Assembly: GCA_011390955.1 (NCBI GenBank)
Contig: JAABRM010000002.1
Coordinates: 1-64,000 of the forward strand
Direction: 5' to 3'
From: Oscillatoriales cyanobacterium
GTDB taxonomy: Bacteria > Cyanobacteriota > Cyanobacteriia > Cyanobacteriales > Laspinemataceae
DNA length: 64,000 bases
In this document: in pieces, positions 35,064 to 43,306 of the stretch
How positions within the stretch are numbered: the first letter of the stretch is position 1
Layout of the letters: every line of letters starts with the position of its first letter
Notes under the pieces: model-generated
What the model was told of the DNA's origin: nothing
Databases searched by the model: none
What the model saw: only the letters and a program-made list of their open reading frames with translations
Program-made: the position numbers and the translations under genes

Positions 35064-35759
35064 ATGGCAATTTATCTGGATTCAGCGATCGCATCTGAAG
35101 CGGAAATCGCCCGACGCATGGGCTGGGTCAAGGGCATCACTACCAATCCGACCTTATTAGCAAAAAGCGAACAACCTCCAGAGGCGACTCTGTTTCAATT
35201 AGCCAGTTTAACCGCTGGGCCGCTATTTTATCAGGTGACGGCTACGGACTATGAGGGGATGATCGCCGAAGCACAAGCGGCATACGATTTGATTGGCAAC
35301 CAAACAATTCTGAAAATTCCGGCAACTCCCGTAGGTTTTGAGGTGGTGGCGTCTTTATCCTGGGAAATTACCTGTTCCGTCACCGGGATTTATCACCCAA
35401 TTCAGGCAGCGATCGCCCATGAAGCGGGGGCAAAAATCGCGATCGCTTATGTCAACCGGGCCACGCGGTTACTCGGAGATGGTATTGCCCTAGTCCGAGA
35501 TATGGCAGCCATTCTCAAAGGTACAGATACGGAAATTTTGGCCGCCAGTATCAAATCCCCAGATGAAGCAGCCTTAGCTTTACAAGCGGGGGCCGATCAT
35601 TTAACCCTGCCTTTGGCCATGTTACAAGCGATCGCCACCCACGATCTCTCAGAAAAAACCGTCGCCGAATTTAATCAAAATGGCATTGGCATTGGCTTAA
35701 AAACATTAGAACTGACCCCAAACATGGATACAGATATAGATATAGATATGGATATTTAG
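35064..35759 (+). CDS. Transaldolase family protein (fructose-6-phosphate aldolase-like)
   Basis: 231 residues of the small transaldolase/FSA type: MAIYLDSA at the N-terminus, GITTNPTLLAK (24-34), ILKIPAT with Schiff-base Lys84, CSVTGIYHPIQAAIAHEAGA, and the family's central AYVNRATRLLGDG. It cleaves or forms fructose 6-phosphate or transfers a dihydroxyacetone unit, as in related FSA/TalC enzymes; which of the two is unclear. The last residues MDTDIDIDMDI come from a hexamer repeat (GATATA) and are unusual for the family. Confidence 0.88.
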   Translation: MAIYLDSAIASEAEIARRMGWVKGITTNPTLLAKSEQPPEATLFQLASLTAGPLFYQVTATDYEGMIAEAQAAYDLIGNQTILKIPATPVGFEVVASLSWEITCSVTGIYHPIQAAIAHEAGAKIAIAYVNRATRLLGDGIALVRDMAAILKGTDTEILAASIKSPDEAALALQAGADHLTLPLAMLQAIATHDLSEKTVAEFNQNGIGIGLKTLELTPNMDTDIDIDMDI

Positions 35760-35788
35760 CGTTAAATCGTTGTTAATACCATATTCGA

Positions 35789-35844
35789 GTGGGCAGGCAT
35801 ATTTTATCCACCCTACCAGATATGATCGTGGAATGCCTGCCCAC
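35789..35844. terminator. GTGGGCAGGCAT / ATGCCTGCCCAC hairpin
   Basis: 12-bp perfect arms (35789-35800 and 35833-35844) after the transaldolase stop, 32-nt loop. It lies between convergent genes and may act as a terminator for both; it belongs to the TGGGC palindrome family. Confidence 0.5.
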
Positions 35845-35877
35845 CCTACAATATAATACTTGCGCCCATACAGCTTA

Positions 35878-36924
35878 TTAAGTCCGAGAACCAATTAAAT
35901 GAATTAAAATATGCTGAATCACTAAATAAATCGCCAAAATATTCACCCCTAACGCCAGAAAAAACGCAAAAACCCCAAATATATTTAAAGTCACTTCATA
36001 CTGGTCTGGAGAGATTTGTCGGCGTTGCTCAATTACCACCAAATCATCCAGGTTATTTTGCTTAAAAATATTACCATAAATTGGCTGCTGAAAGAATAGC
36101 TTAATCGGTGGATACTTTTTGGGATATATTACCAGCCCATTAGCAGCAATTGCCACTCGATCGACTTGCTCCCAGATAAACACAAAACATTTCTTAGCAT
36201 CTTTTAAAAAATCAGGAAATAAAAAACAAGCCAAATACTTATCGGTCAGCAATAAAGCGGCTAATTCTCCCCGATATCTGACCGCGATCGCCTCAATAAT
36301 TTCCGAGCCAGACTGGACTAAAGTTAAAGCAGCTTTAGCTAGTTTTGGTATAGCATAATAGTAGGAAATAGTCAAGTTGCCTTGAGTAGGAAATTGACCA
36401 ATTTCCCGCAGTCTTTGCTCGCATTCTTCTTCCAGAGTTAAAGGTTCTTCAATAATCGATTCGGCGATTTTTTGGCGACGAGATGTGCGCGAAGATCGGG
36501 AAACTTTCTGCGTAACTGGCTTTGACTGGGAGGAATTCTGCGTCGAATTCGCCCCCAGATATCTCAACTGGTTAGTCCTTTGATTCCTTGCCTTCGGGAG
36601 ACTTTCTCCATTTGAGGCGATCGCGCCTAGATTGACTAAATCAAATGTTTGACTCCAACTCGGAGCCGCATTACTAAACTTTTTGCCAGAAACTATCAAA
36701 GAGGTAATTGAATCAGCCTTCAAACTGAGCGCTCCTTGATAAATAAAATTAGCCAGAATTTGTTGTTTAGGCACTAACTCAGCTTCTAATATCACCTGTA
36801 AACAGCCATTTTTAACCGTAGCTGTTGCGGTAATTCCATTGGGTTGTAAAGATTGGTTAATCAGTTGCGCGATCGCTCTGGGATCGCCTTTTCTCGCCAG
36901 TTCTAGCAAATTATCTTGTGTCAT
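35878..36924 (-). CDS. Uncharacterised membrane-anchored protein with shared N-terminal domain
   Basis: 348 residues. The N-terminal 95 residues (LARKGDPRAIAQLINQSLQPNGITATATV...LVPKQQILANFIYQGALSLKADSI in pieces) align with the N-terminus of the neighbour at 37198-38367 (QGDEKAIAAVLNHFFQPQGITAKATLKQGNL). A basic linker (VSRSSRTSRRQKIAE) leads to a second soluble domain, and the C-terminus has a transmembrane helix (about 315-340). The shared domain also occurs in other cyanobacterial proteins. No known function. Confidence 0.7.
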   Translation of the reverse strand: MTQDNLLELARKGDPRAIAQLINQSLQPNGITATATVKNGCLQVILEAELVPKQQILANFIYQGALSLKADSITSLIVSGKKFSNAAPSWSQTFDLVNLGAIASNGESLPKARNQRTNQLRYLGANSTQNSSQSKPVTQKVSRSSRTSRRQKIAESIIEEPLTLEEECEQRLREIGQFPTQGNLTISYYYAIPKLAKAALTLVQSGSEIIEAIAVRYRGELAALLLTDKYLACFLFPDFLKDAKKCFVFIWEQVDRVAIAANGLVIYPKKYPPIKLFFQQPIYGNIFKQNNLDDLVVIEQRRQISPDQYEVTLNIFGVFAFFLALGVNILAIYLVIQHILIHLIGSRT

Positions 36925-37061
36925 CGAATCTTAAACTTAGGGGTAGATTATAGAGGTAGATTATATTTGACTACATTTTAACCCCCTCAAGCCGAAAATG
37001 CCTAGGCTTTGGCTAGATCCAATTGGTTGAAAACACCTGAAATTGCCTTGATTCAAGCAAC

Positions 37062-37139
37062 TCAGGACTTACGAATTTATTAGTTAATCTCGCCGGATTT
37101 ACTCCAAGAAAGTCAAATAATTTCGCTCGTAAGTCCTGA
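37062..37139. mobile_element. MITE-like inverted repeat, AGGACTTACG ends
   Basis: TCAGGACTTACGA (37062-37074) is inverted exactly at 37127-37139, giving a 78-bp unit without ORF. The element at 59854-59947 has related ends (TTAGGACTTACGCA). Possibly ends of a transposon-derived MITE. No clear target duplication here. Confidence 0.6.
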
Positions 37140-37197
37140 TGATTAATTAAATTATCCAGAAATCATCCATAAATTATCAACAGAAAACCGCATAATT

Positions 37198-38367
37198 CTA
37201 TTGCTTAGTAATCTCAGCCATTTGCTTGGCAAAGTCCCGATATTTTGTATATTTGGGGATTCTGTCCTCGGCAATCTTATAGTTGGCATGATCTGCTGGC
37301 ACTTCTTTCATCAATAGCAAAGCATCATTCCAGAGGACAGCTATTTTTTCCCAGTCCTCGCTACTACTCGCCGTTTGAGTCATTTCCCAAGCTTGATTAG
37401 CTTTGTTCACAGCCTGGTAAAATGGCACAGAAATCGCGGTCGAACTACCACTGGCATTCGCCTCACTGGTGGCAGGTTTTTCCGGTGACTGCCCCTGAGG
37501 AGAGGCGTTCTGTTGTGCTGTGGCGCTGGCAGGGGGATTTGTTTGGGGAGTTGTTTGAGGAGTTGTTTGAGGAGTTTCTTGGGGAGTTGTTTGGGGAGTT
37601 GTTTGGGGAGTTTCTTGGGGAGTTTTCGTGGGATCCGGTTGTTTCGTGGCGTCCGGTGCGTTTGGTGGTGACGCAGCTTCTGGTTTATCCGTGGCTGAAG
37701 GGACGGCAGGGGTACTCACAGGTTGAGACTCGGTGGTTTCCTCTTTTCCGAGAAAACCGGGTAAGAAAAAGTAAGCAGCGACTCCTGCGCCTAGAAGTAG
37801 CAATAATAAAACCACAGCCAAAATCAATAGGTTCTTTTTCGAGAATTTATCCTGGAATTTTTGCGGTTTTACACTACTATCCTCCTCTACATCGTCATCC
37901 TCGTCATCTTCCGTGGAACGTTGACTGAGAAAATCATCGTCTTCAATGGGCATATCATCGTCATCTGCCAACGGTAAATCGTTGTCATCATCATGGTCAT
38001 CATCATGGTCATCATCATGGTCATCATCATGGTCATCATCAGAAACCATCCCTGCGGGTGGATTCTCTAGATCGATCTCCTGTTGCCAAGCGGTGCGGCC
38101 TCCTACTTGGCGTCCGCCGATTTTGACATTAGGCTTAATATTCGCAATGCCTAAATTGGCCAGTCCCTGATGAATAAAGGGAACGAGAGTATCCCGATCC
38201 GGAACCATTTCCGATTCAATCAGGAGGAGTAGATTTCCCTGCTTCAAGGTGGCTTTGGCGGTAATCCCTTGGGGTTGGAAAAAGTGATTGAGTACGGCGG
38301 CGATCGCCTTCTCGTCCCCTTGTTTGGCGCGTTCTTTTAGAGCAGTTGGTGCTTTAGATAAAGGCAT
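37198..38367 (-). CDS. Uncharacterised membrane protein with shared N-terminal domain, acidic and Pro/Thr repeats
   Basis: 389 residues. An N-terminal domain of about 100 residues is shared with 35878-36924. A strongly acidic repeat stretch follows (HDDD repeats, then DDMPIEDDDF), one transmembrane helix (LLILAVVLLLLLLGAGVAAY, about 180-200), a Pro/Thr/Gln repeat region (TPQTTPQETPQ) and a C-terminal helical domain ending in AVNKANQAWEMTQTASSSED. The last domain resembles the repeats of the protein at 27387-28751. HDDD and QTTPQ repeats come from 12-bp and 15-bp DNA repeats. Single-pass membrane protein, function unknown. Confidence 0.75.
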   Translation of the reverse strand: MPLSKAPTALKERAKQGDEKAIAAVLNHFFQPQGITAKATLKQGNLLLLIESEMVPDRDTLVPFIHQGLANLGIANIKPNVKIGGRQVGGRTAWQQEIDLENPPAGMVSDDDHDDDHDDDHDDDHDDDNDLPLADDDDMPIEDDDFLSQRSTEDDEDDDVEEDSSVKPQKFQDKFSKKNLLILAVVLLLLLLGAGVAAYFFLPGFLGKEETTESQPVSTPAVPSATDKPEAASPPNAPDATKQPDPTKTPQETPQTTPQTTPQETPQTTPQTTPQTNPPASATAQQNASPQGQSPEKPATSEANASGSSTAISVPFYQAVNKANQAWEMTQTASSSEDWEKIAVLWNDALLLMKEVPADHANYKIAEDRIPKYTKYRDFAKQMAEITKQ

Positions 38368-38607
38368 AGGGCAGTACGGATTATTGGATTAATTCTACTG
38401 TTAAGACTACCCATATTAAACGGTTTTATGGTAAGGAGTTCTTAACCACAGTCTTAGTCACTTCTGATTTTGGCAAAAGTATTGGTTTAAAACAGCGAAT
38501 CAAGAATGATGTTTGTCCAGACGATCGCTCACCCTACCGTCAACAGTCAACCGGGAACCGAAAAATCTCTTTTGATGGACTTCCCATTAAGTGAAAAATT
38601 CTAGTAG

Positions 38608-38814
38608 TTAGTCTACTACCCGCAATAATCCTTGGCGAAGACCATCAAATACGCGATCGATTTGACTTTGCTCCTCAGCGGACAAAGAGTCCTTTGATAA
38701 CAGAGTCGCCATAAAAATTTTTTGATCCGCACGAGTAATTCGATGGGTGCTAAAAATTCGAGTAACAATTTGATTGATATTAGATTCTGGTGGGTTCGGT
38801 GTTTCGGTTGGCAT
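38608..38814 (-). CDS. Small conserved cyanobacterial protein
   Basis: 68 residues: a short disordered N-terminus (MPTETPNPPESNINQ) then IVTRIFSTHRITRADQKIFM and SKDSLSAEEQSQIDRVFDGLRQGLLRVVD. I recognise the pattern INQIxTRIxxxxRITRxDQxxFMxxLLSKDSLSxEE as a conserved small cyanobacterial protein without assigned function. Confidence 0.7.
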   Translation of the reverse strand: MPTETPNPPESNINQIVTRIFSTHRITRADQKIFMATLLSKDSLSAEEQSQIDRVFDGLRQGLLRVVD

Positions 38815-39321
38815 AGAACGGAATAAGCCTAACGATTAGAGTTTACTGCTCATATTTCAGTAAGGGGATAAGGCTTGGTTGTTTGAGTCGGGGCAATTAT
38901 CAGCCAACGGTGATGACCTTATCAGTCATTGACTTTGACAAATCAGCGGAAATTAATCATAACTCATCCATTTTAGCCCAGGATTGAAACTAGATTAAAG
39001 ATGAGATGAATCAGAAATTTTCCGGACAACGGCGTGATGCATCAGCTTGGGCAGTTTTTGCATCAGCAAGCCTAGAGCTTCTAGGTTGATGTTTTCCGCA
39101 GATTCAATCCCTTGCGATCGCATCCGAGACGGCGAGATGAAAGCAGACTTGCCCAAATCATGCCCGGATATTTCGGTTCCAGATCCGTTCGAGATTCATC
39201 GTACAGATCGGTGAGTGACTGGGCGAGACGACATTAACAATGACTGCACCTTTCAGGGGCGATCGGATCGACAGATATTTATTTTAAGCTTGATTTTACC
39301 GATCGATATCTGGAATATGCG
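38815..39321. other. 507-bp gap, mostly without recognisable content
   Basis: Between two minus-strand genes. The only coding hint is the short minus-strand frame at 38995-39123 (see next entry). Several HIP1-like and GATCG motifs occur; no repeats of the main families. Confidence 0.4.
38995..39123 (-). CDS. Possible small protein or gene remnant
   Basis: A 42-codon frame from ATG 39123 to TAA 38995 reads MRSQGIESAENINLEALGLL then MQKLPKLMHHAVVRKISDSSHL, amphipathic and plausible. The frame continues upstream to a stop near 39195 with GHDLGKSAFISPSR, so it may be the 3' remnant of a longer gene. No SD before the ATG. Low support. Confidence 0.25.
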   Translation of the reverse strand: MRSQGIESAENINLEALGLLMQKLPKLMHHAVVRKISDSSHL

Positions 39322-39978
39322 TTAATTCGGTGCCGCCAAAATGCTTTGAGCCCGACGATCCAGGATCCCAGCTAGATTGGCAATTGGCCTCCGGGGGGTT
39401 TGTCCCTCAAGATACAACAAAAACACAAAAGCACCAACCGCATCTCGACGAAACGCCACGATATCTAAATTTGCCGGAACCCCTTCCAGGTTTAATTTCA
39501 GATTCACCCCAGCCACTGCTTGGCCAATATTCTCCAGTCTTAACGGAGTTTGTTGGATAATTTGTGTGCCCCCCATTCCTTCTGTCATCACTCTTTGCAG
39601 GGATTCTGGTGAAGCCAAAATTGCCTCAAATTCACTCTGTTCCTGCTGACTTTTGAGCGAGGTAGTCATACCCAGCAGCATCTCAAAATTAGTCGGTTCC
39701 ATAAACGCAAAGAGACTTTCCACAGGAAAGTCTGCTTGTCCAAGTTCCTGTTTCAGCTTGGCTAATTCTTCAGCGGGCATTGCTTGAAATTCTCGGGGCA
39801 GGTCTTGGGCATCGATCGCTACTTGAGACAAGTCTCTGCCTTGATTCCGGGGTTGTACTGTTTGGGATGGCACATTTTGCGAGAGCATGGGCTGGGAGGT
39901 TTCCGCCGGGCCAGGAGTCACCCCCAGGCAAATCCCGGTGAACAGACAAGCGGCAATCAGTAAGTTTTTTGGGTGCAT
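39322..39978 (-). CDS. Secreted hypothetical protein
   Basis: About 218 residues from ATG 39978, preceded by AGGA 9 nt upstream (a start at 40008 would add 10 residues without SD). Signal peptide MHPKNLLIAACLFTGICLG, then a Gln/Pro-rich segment and a folded region with LPREFQAMPAEELAKLKQEL, LFAFMEPTNFEMLLGMTTSL, and LEGQTPRRPIANLAGILDRRAQSIL. Likely periplasmic or lumenal; conserved in cyanobacteria, function unknown. Confidence 0.75.
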   Translation of the reverse strand: MHPKNLLIAACLFTGICLGVTPGPAETSQPMLSQNVPSQTVQPRNQGRDLSQVAIDAQDLPREFQAMPAEELAKLKQELGQADFPVESLFAFMEPTNFEMLLGMTTSLKSQQEQSEFEAILASPESLQRVMTEGMGGTQIIQQTPLRLENIGQAVAGVNLKLNLEGVPANLDIVAFRRDAVGAFVFLLYLEGQTPRRPIANLAGILDRRAQSILAAPN

Positions 39979-40216
39979 TCGGTTCGGATCCTTTGACTTA
40001 GTAGACATTTATGAACTTATTATTAGACGATTTGGCGATCCACAGGTGCCATTTGCCTAGGAAACTATATACCTAACAATTAATGCTTAGAGCTTCTGTC
40101 AGTGTTTAAGCTCGGTTTTCCGCAATCCAGTATTGTTTTTAAGTTTAGAATCTTAAAATACTGTAAAATTTTCTCAAACCGATCAGATTGGTTTTATCTT
40201 CTACGGAAAAATCACT

Positions 40217-41806
40217 ATGGCTATTGGCTACGTCGCCTTGGTTCTCCATGCCCATTTACCCTTTGTCCGACACCCAGAGAGTGACTATGTTCTAGAAGAA
40301 GAATGGCTCTATGAAGCCATCACCGAGACATATATCCCTTTACTGCGTGTATTTGAAGGACTCAGGCAGGATGGGATTGATTTTAAAATCACGATGAGCA
40401 TGACTCCGCCGTTAGTCTCCATGCTCCGCGATCCCTTACTGCAAGAACGCTATGACGAACATTTATCTAAGCTCGAAGAACTGATTTCACTCGAAATTGA
40501 GCACAATCAACATCATGGCCACATTCGCTACCTCGCAGAACATTATGCCAGTGAGTTTAGCGCAACTCGCGAACTCTGGGAGCGCTATGACGGAGATTTA
40601 GTAACGGCATTCAAACAATTTCAAGACAGTAATAACCTAGAAATTATTACTTGTGGGGCAACTCATGGCTATTTGCCATTGATGAAAATGTATCCCCAAG
40701 CTGTCTGGGCACAACTACAAGTGGCTTGCCAGCATTATGAGGACAACTTTGGTCGTCCCCCCAAAGGCATTTGGCTACCAGAATGTGCTTACTATGAGGG
40801 ATTAGAGCGGATGCTGGCCGATGTTGGTCTGCGCTACTTCCTCACCGATGGTCACGGGATTTTGTACGGTCGGCCTCGGCCTCGCTTTGGCACTTATTCG
40901 CCAATTTTCACGGAAACCGGGGTGGCTGCCTTCGGTCGAGACCATGAATCTTCACAACAGGTTTGGTCGTCTGAGGTGGGATATCCCGGTGCCGCAGAAT
41001 ATCGAGAGTTTTACAAAGACTTGGGCTGGGAAGCGGAATATGAGTATATTAAGCCCTACATTATGCCCAATGGACAGCGCAAGAATATTGGAATTAAATA
41101 CCATAAGATTACCGGGCGCGGTTTGGGTTTAGGAGATAAACAACTCTACGATCCCTACTGGGCACGAGAAAAAACCGCCGAACACGCCGGGAACTTTATG
41201 TTCAACCGGGAAAGACAGGTAGACCATCTTTATAATCTGATGCAGCGTCCGCCGATTGTGGTGTCTCCTTATGATGCGGAGTTGTTTGGCCACTGGTGGT
41301 ATGAAGGCCCTTGGTTTATCGATTATTTATTCCGTAAGTCTTGGTATGACCAGGGTACTTATGAGATGACCCACTTGGCGGATTATCTGCGGACTCATAA
41401 AACTCACCAAGTTTGCCGTCCGTCCCAGTCCAGCTGGGGTTACAAGGGATATCACGAGTATTGGCTGAATGATACGAATGCTTGGATTTATTCCCATTTG
41501 CATAAGGGTGCAGAACGGATGATTTCGTTGAGCCATCGCGAGGCGGCTGACGAGTTAGAAGAAAAAGCTCTGAATCAAGCGGCACGGGAGTTGTTGTTGG
41601 CACAGTCTTCTGACTGGGCGTTTATTATGCGTACCGGAACGATGGTTCCCTACGCGGTACGGCGTACCCGATCGCATTTGATGCGCTTGGATAAAATTTA
41701 TGATGATGTAAATAGCGGAAAAATCGATTCGGGCTGGCTGGAAAAAGTCGAGGCGATCGATAATATTTTCCCCAATATTAACTATCGCGTTTATCGACCT
41801 ATCTAG
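40217..41806 (+). CDS. GH57 1,4-alpha-glucan branching-type enzyme
   Basis: 529 residues of glycoside hydrolase family 57 with the family start GYVALVLHAHLPFVRHPE. The nucleophile Glu lies in GIWLPECAYYEG (around 184-195) and the acid Asp in SPYDAELFGHWWYEGP (around 351-366), positions close to those in characterised GH57 branching enzymes. A C-terminal DUF1957 helical region follows (around 420-520). It probably introduces alpha-1,6 branches into glycogen; related amylase activity cannot be ruled out. Short 5' leader, no clear SD. Confidence 0.92.
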   Translation: MAIGYVALVLHAHLPFVRHPESDYVLEEEWLYEAITETYIPLLRVFEGLRQDGIDFKITMSMTPPLVSMLRDPLLQERYDEHLSKLEELISLEIEHNQHHGHIRYLAEHYASEFSATRELWERYDGDLVTAFKQFQDSNNLEIITCGATHGYLPLMKMYPQAVWAQLQVACQHYEDNFGRPPKGIWLPECAYYEGLERMLADVGLRYFLTDGHGILYGRPRPRFGTYSPIFTETGVAAFGRDHESSQQVWSSEVGYPGAAEYREFYKDLGWEAEYEYIKPYIMPNGQRKNIGIKYHKITGRGLGLGDKQLYDPYWAREKTAEHAGNFMFNRERQVDHLYNLMQRPPIVVSPYDAELFGHWWYEGPWFIDYLFRKSWYDQGTYEMTHLADYLRTHKTHQVCRPSQSSWGYKGYHEYWLNDTNAWIYSHLHKGAERMISLSHREAADELEEKALNQAARELLLAQSSDWAFIMRTGTMVPYAVRRTRSHLMRLDKIYDDVNSGKIDSGWLEKVEAIDNIFPNINYRVYRPI

Positions 41807-41835
41807 ACCTATCTAATTGATATTTTGCCAGGGCT

Positions 41836-41879
41836 GATTTTAGATTTTAGAAGGTGATATTCGTCTAAAATCTAAAATC
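41836..41879. terminator. Inverted repeat after the GH57 gene
   Basis: GATTTTAGATTTTAGA (41836-41851) pairs exactly with TCTAAAATCTAAAATC (41864-41879), 12-nt loop, 30 bp after the GH57 stop. The AT-rich stem can terminate transcription in either direction. The rest of the 385-bp gap to 42191 contains no gene. Confidence 0.55.
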
Positions 41880-42191
41880 TCTCTGATGCGGATCAATGGT
41901 GAGTCAAAATTTACTTCTGAACAAAACATGGGTCTGCCCCTAGGTGGAACCCGTTTTTTTATGCCAGCCCGGTTATGCCATAAGGATTCGCTAGAATTGC
42001 TATGACGAATGAATAAACCATCAAGCACTAATCAGGGCGATGAAATTTTATGACAAGTGTCTTGACCCGCATAATATTCGCTTCTGAAATTGGCACAAAC
42101 CAGTCAAATTTTTGCCTTTATTTGCTTTATTTGCCTTGATTTGCCTTACATTTATCTTGGCTTAAACAAGATCGTTCGGGATAAATGAGAA

Positions 42192-42899
42192 TTATTGAAA
42201 CCCGAAAATTTCCCCCATTGCCCGCATAATATCCAGATAGAAATTACCCCCCCTTTCTCGAAATAACTCAAAAGGCATTCCTGGATAGCCAAAAAAAGGT
42301 CTGAGCGTCCAACCCAGTTGGCATCCTACTAAACCATAAAGGACTAACCACAGTTGCAGGATTTTATCGCGGGTTTCTTTGCCCACAAGTTCTGATTCAG
42401 AAAACATTTGCATTGCTTCATAGAAAAACTTGATGCCCAAAAATCCGGTTAGGGAAAATATCACCACATTCAATAGTTTAAAAAATTGATAGTTATTGGT
42501 GGTGGTGGTCATAAATAACAGGGTGATAGGGGCAAAACTAAACAGTAACACGCTGACAACTGCCATCGACCCTAGTAACAAGGCCACATATTGAGCAAAA
42601 GGTTTTCTCGACCCAAAGAATACATTAAAAAAGTATAATGTGGGCAAGCAAATAATTAAACTAATTAAATACAAAGCGGGCAATTTGACCATTGAGGATA
42701 AGGCTTGTTCCCAACTGCTGGAAGCGCCAATGATTCCGCCATAAAAAGCGAAAAATATGGAGCTACAAATTAGCAATGAATTAATTTTTGGATACAGTTG
42801 GACGTTTTGGGAAATTTCTTTGAGAAAGTTTTGCCGGTCTTGTAATAGCCAAATTAAAACGGAAAAGTATTTTCCGACTGCAAATTGCTGTTTTTGCAT
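42192..42899 (-). CDS. Multi-pass membrane protein, uncharacterised
   Basis: 235 residues with about five hydrophobic segments (about 40-58, 75-93, 103-128, 138-155, 185-203). The conserved-looking end LGWTLRPFFGYPGMPFELFR recurs in a family found in cyanobacteria and other bacteria. SD GGAG lies 7 nt before ATG 42899. No catalytic motif. Function unknown. Confidence 0.7.
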   Translation of the reverse strand: MQKQQFAVGKYFSVLIWLLQDRQNFLKEISQNVQLYPKINSLLICSSIFFAFYGGIIGASSSWEQALSSMVKLPALYLISLIICLPTLYFFNVFFGSRKPFAQYVALLLGSMAVVSVLLFSFAPITLLFMTTTTNNYQFFKLLNVVIFSLTGFLGIKFFYEAMQMFSESELVGKETRDKILQLWLVLYGLVGCQLGWTLRPFFGYPGMPFELFRERGGNFYLDIMRAMGEIFGFQ

Positions 42900-43017
42900 C
42901 GAGTGGCTCCAGGTGAATCAAAAATGATTTCGGGCGATCGCTGATGGCCGATCGCACCATATCCACAATTATAGTTGCTAGATATTTAAAGATTTAGCAA
43001 TATTAAGTATTCTTGAT

Positions 43018-43306
43018 TATTTGTTCTTTGTTCTTTGTTCTTTGTTGGTTGTTAGTTATTGGTTATTAGTTGTTGGTTGTTAGTTATTGGTTATTGGTGA
43101 TTAACTGTTAGTTATTAGTTATTGGTTATTAGAAACATGGAACAACCAAAGAATCCCTACCCAACAACCAACCAACAACAACCAACAAAGAACAAAGAAC
43201 AAAGAACAAAGAACAAAGAACAAAGAACAAAGAACAAAGAACAAAGAACAAAGAACAAAGAACAAAGAACAAAGAACAAAGAACAAAGAACAAACAACCA
43301 ACAAAC
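43018..43306. repeat. Heptamer arrays including AACAAAG (about 15 copies)
   Basis: TTGTTCT and GGTTGTT/GGTTATT heptamers (43018-43131), then CAACCAAAGAATCCCTACCC (43144-43163) in CAACAACC context, then about 15 AACAAAG units (43186-43292), ending at the stop codon of the cyclase gene. The central motif is the reverse complement of that at 18794-18825. Confidence 0.95.
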
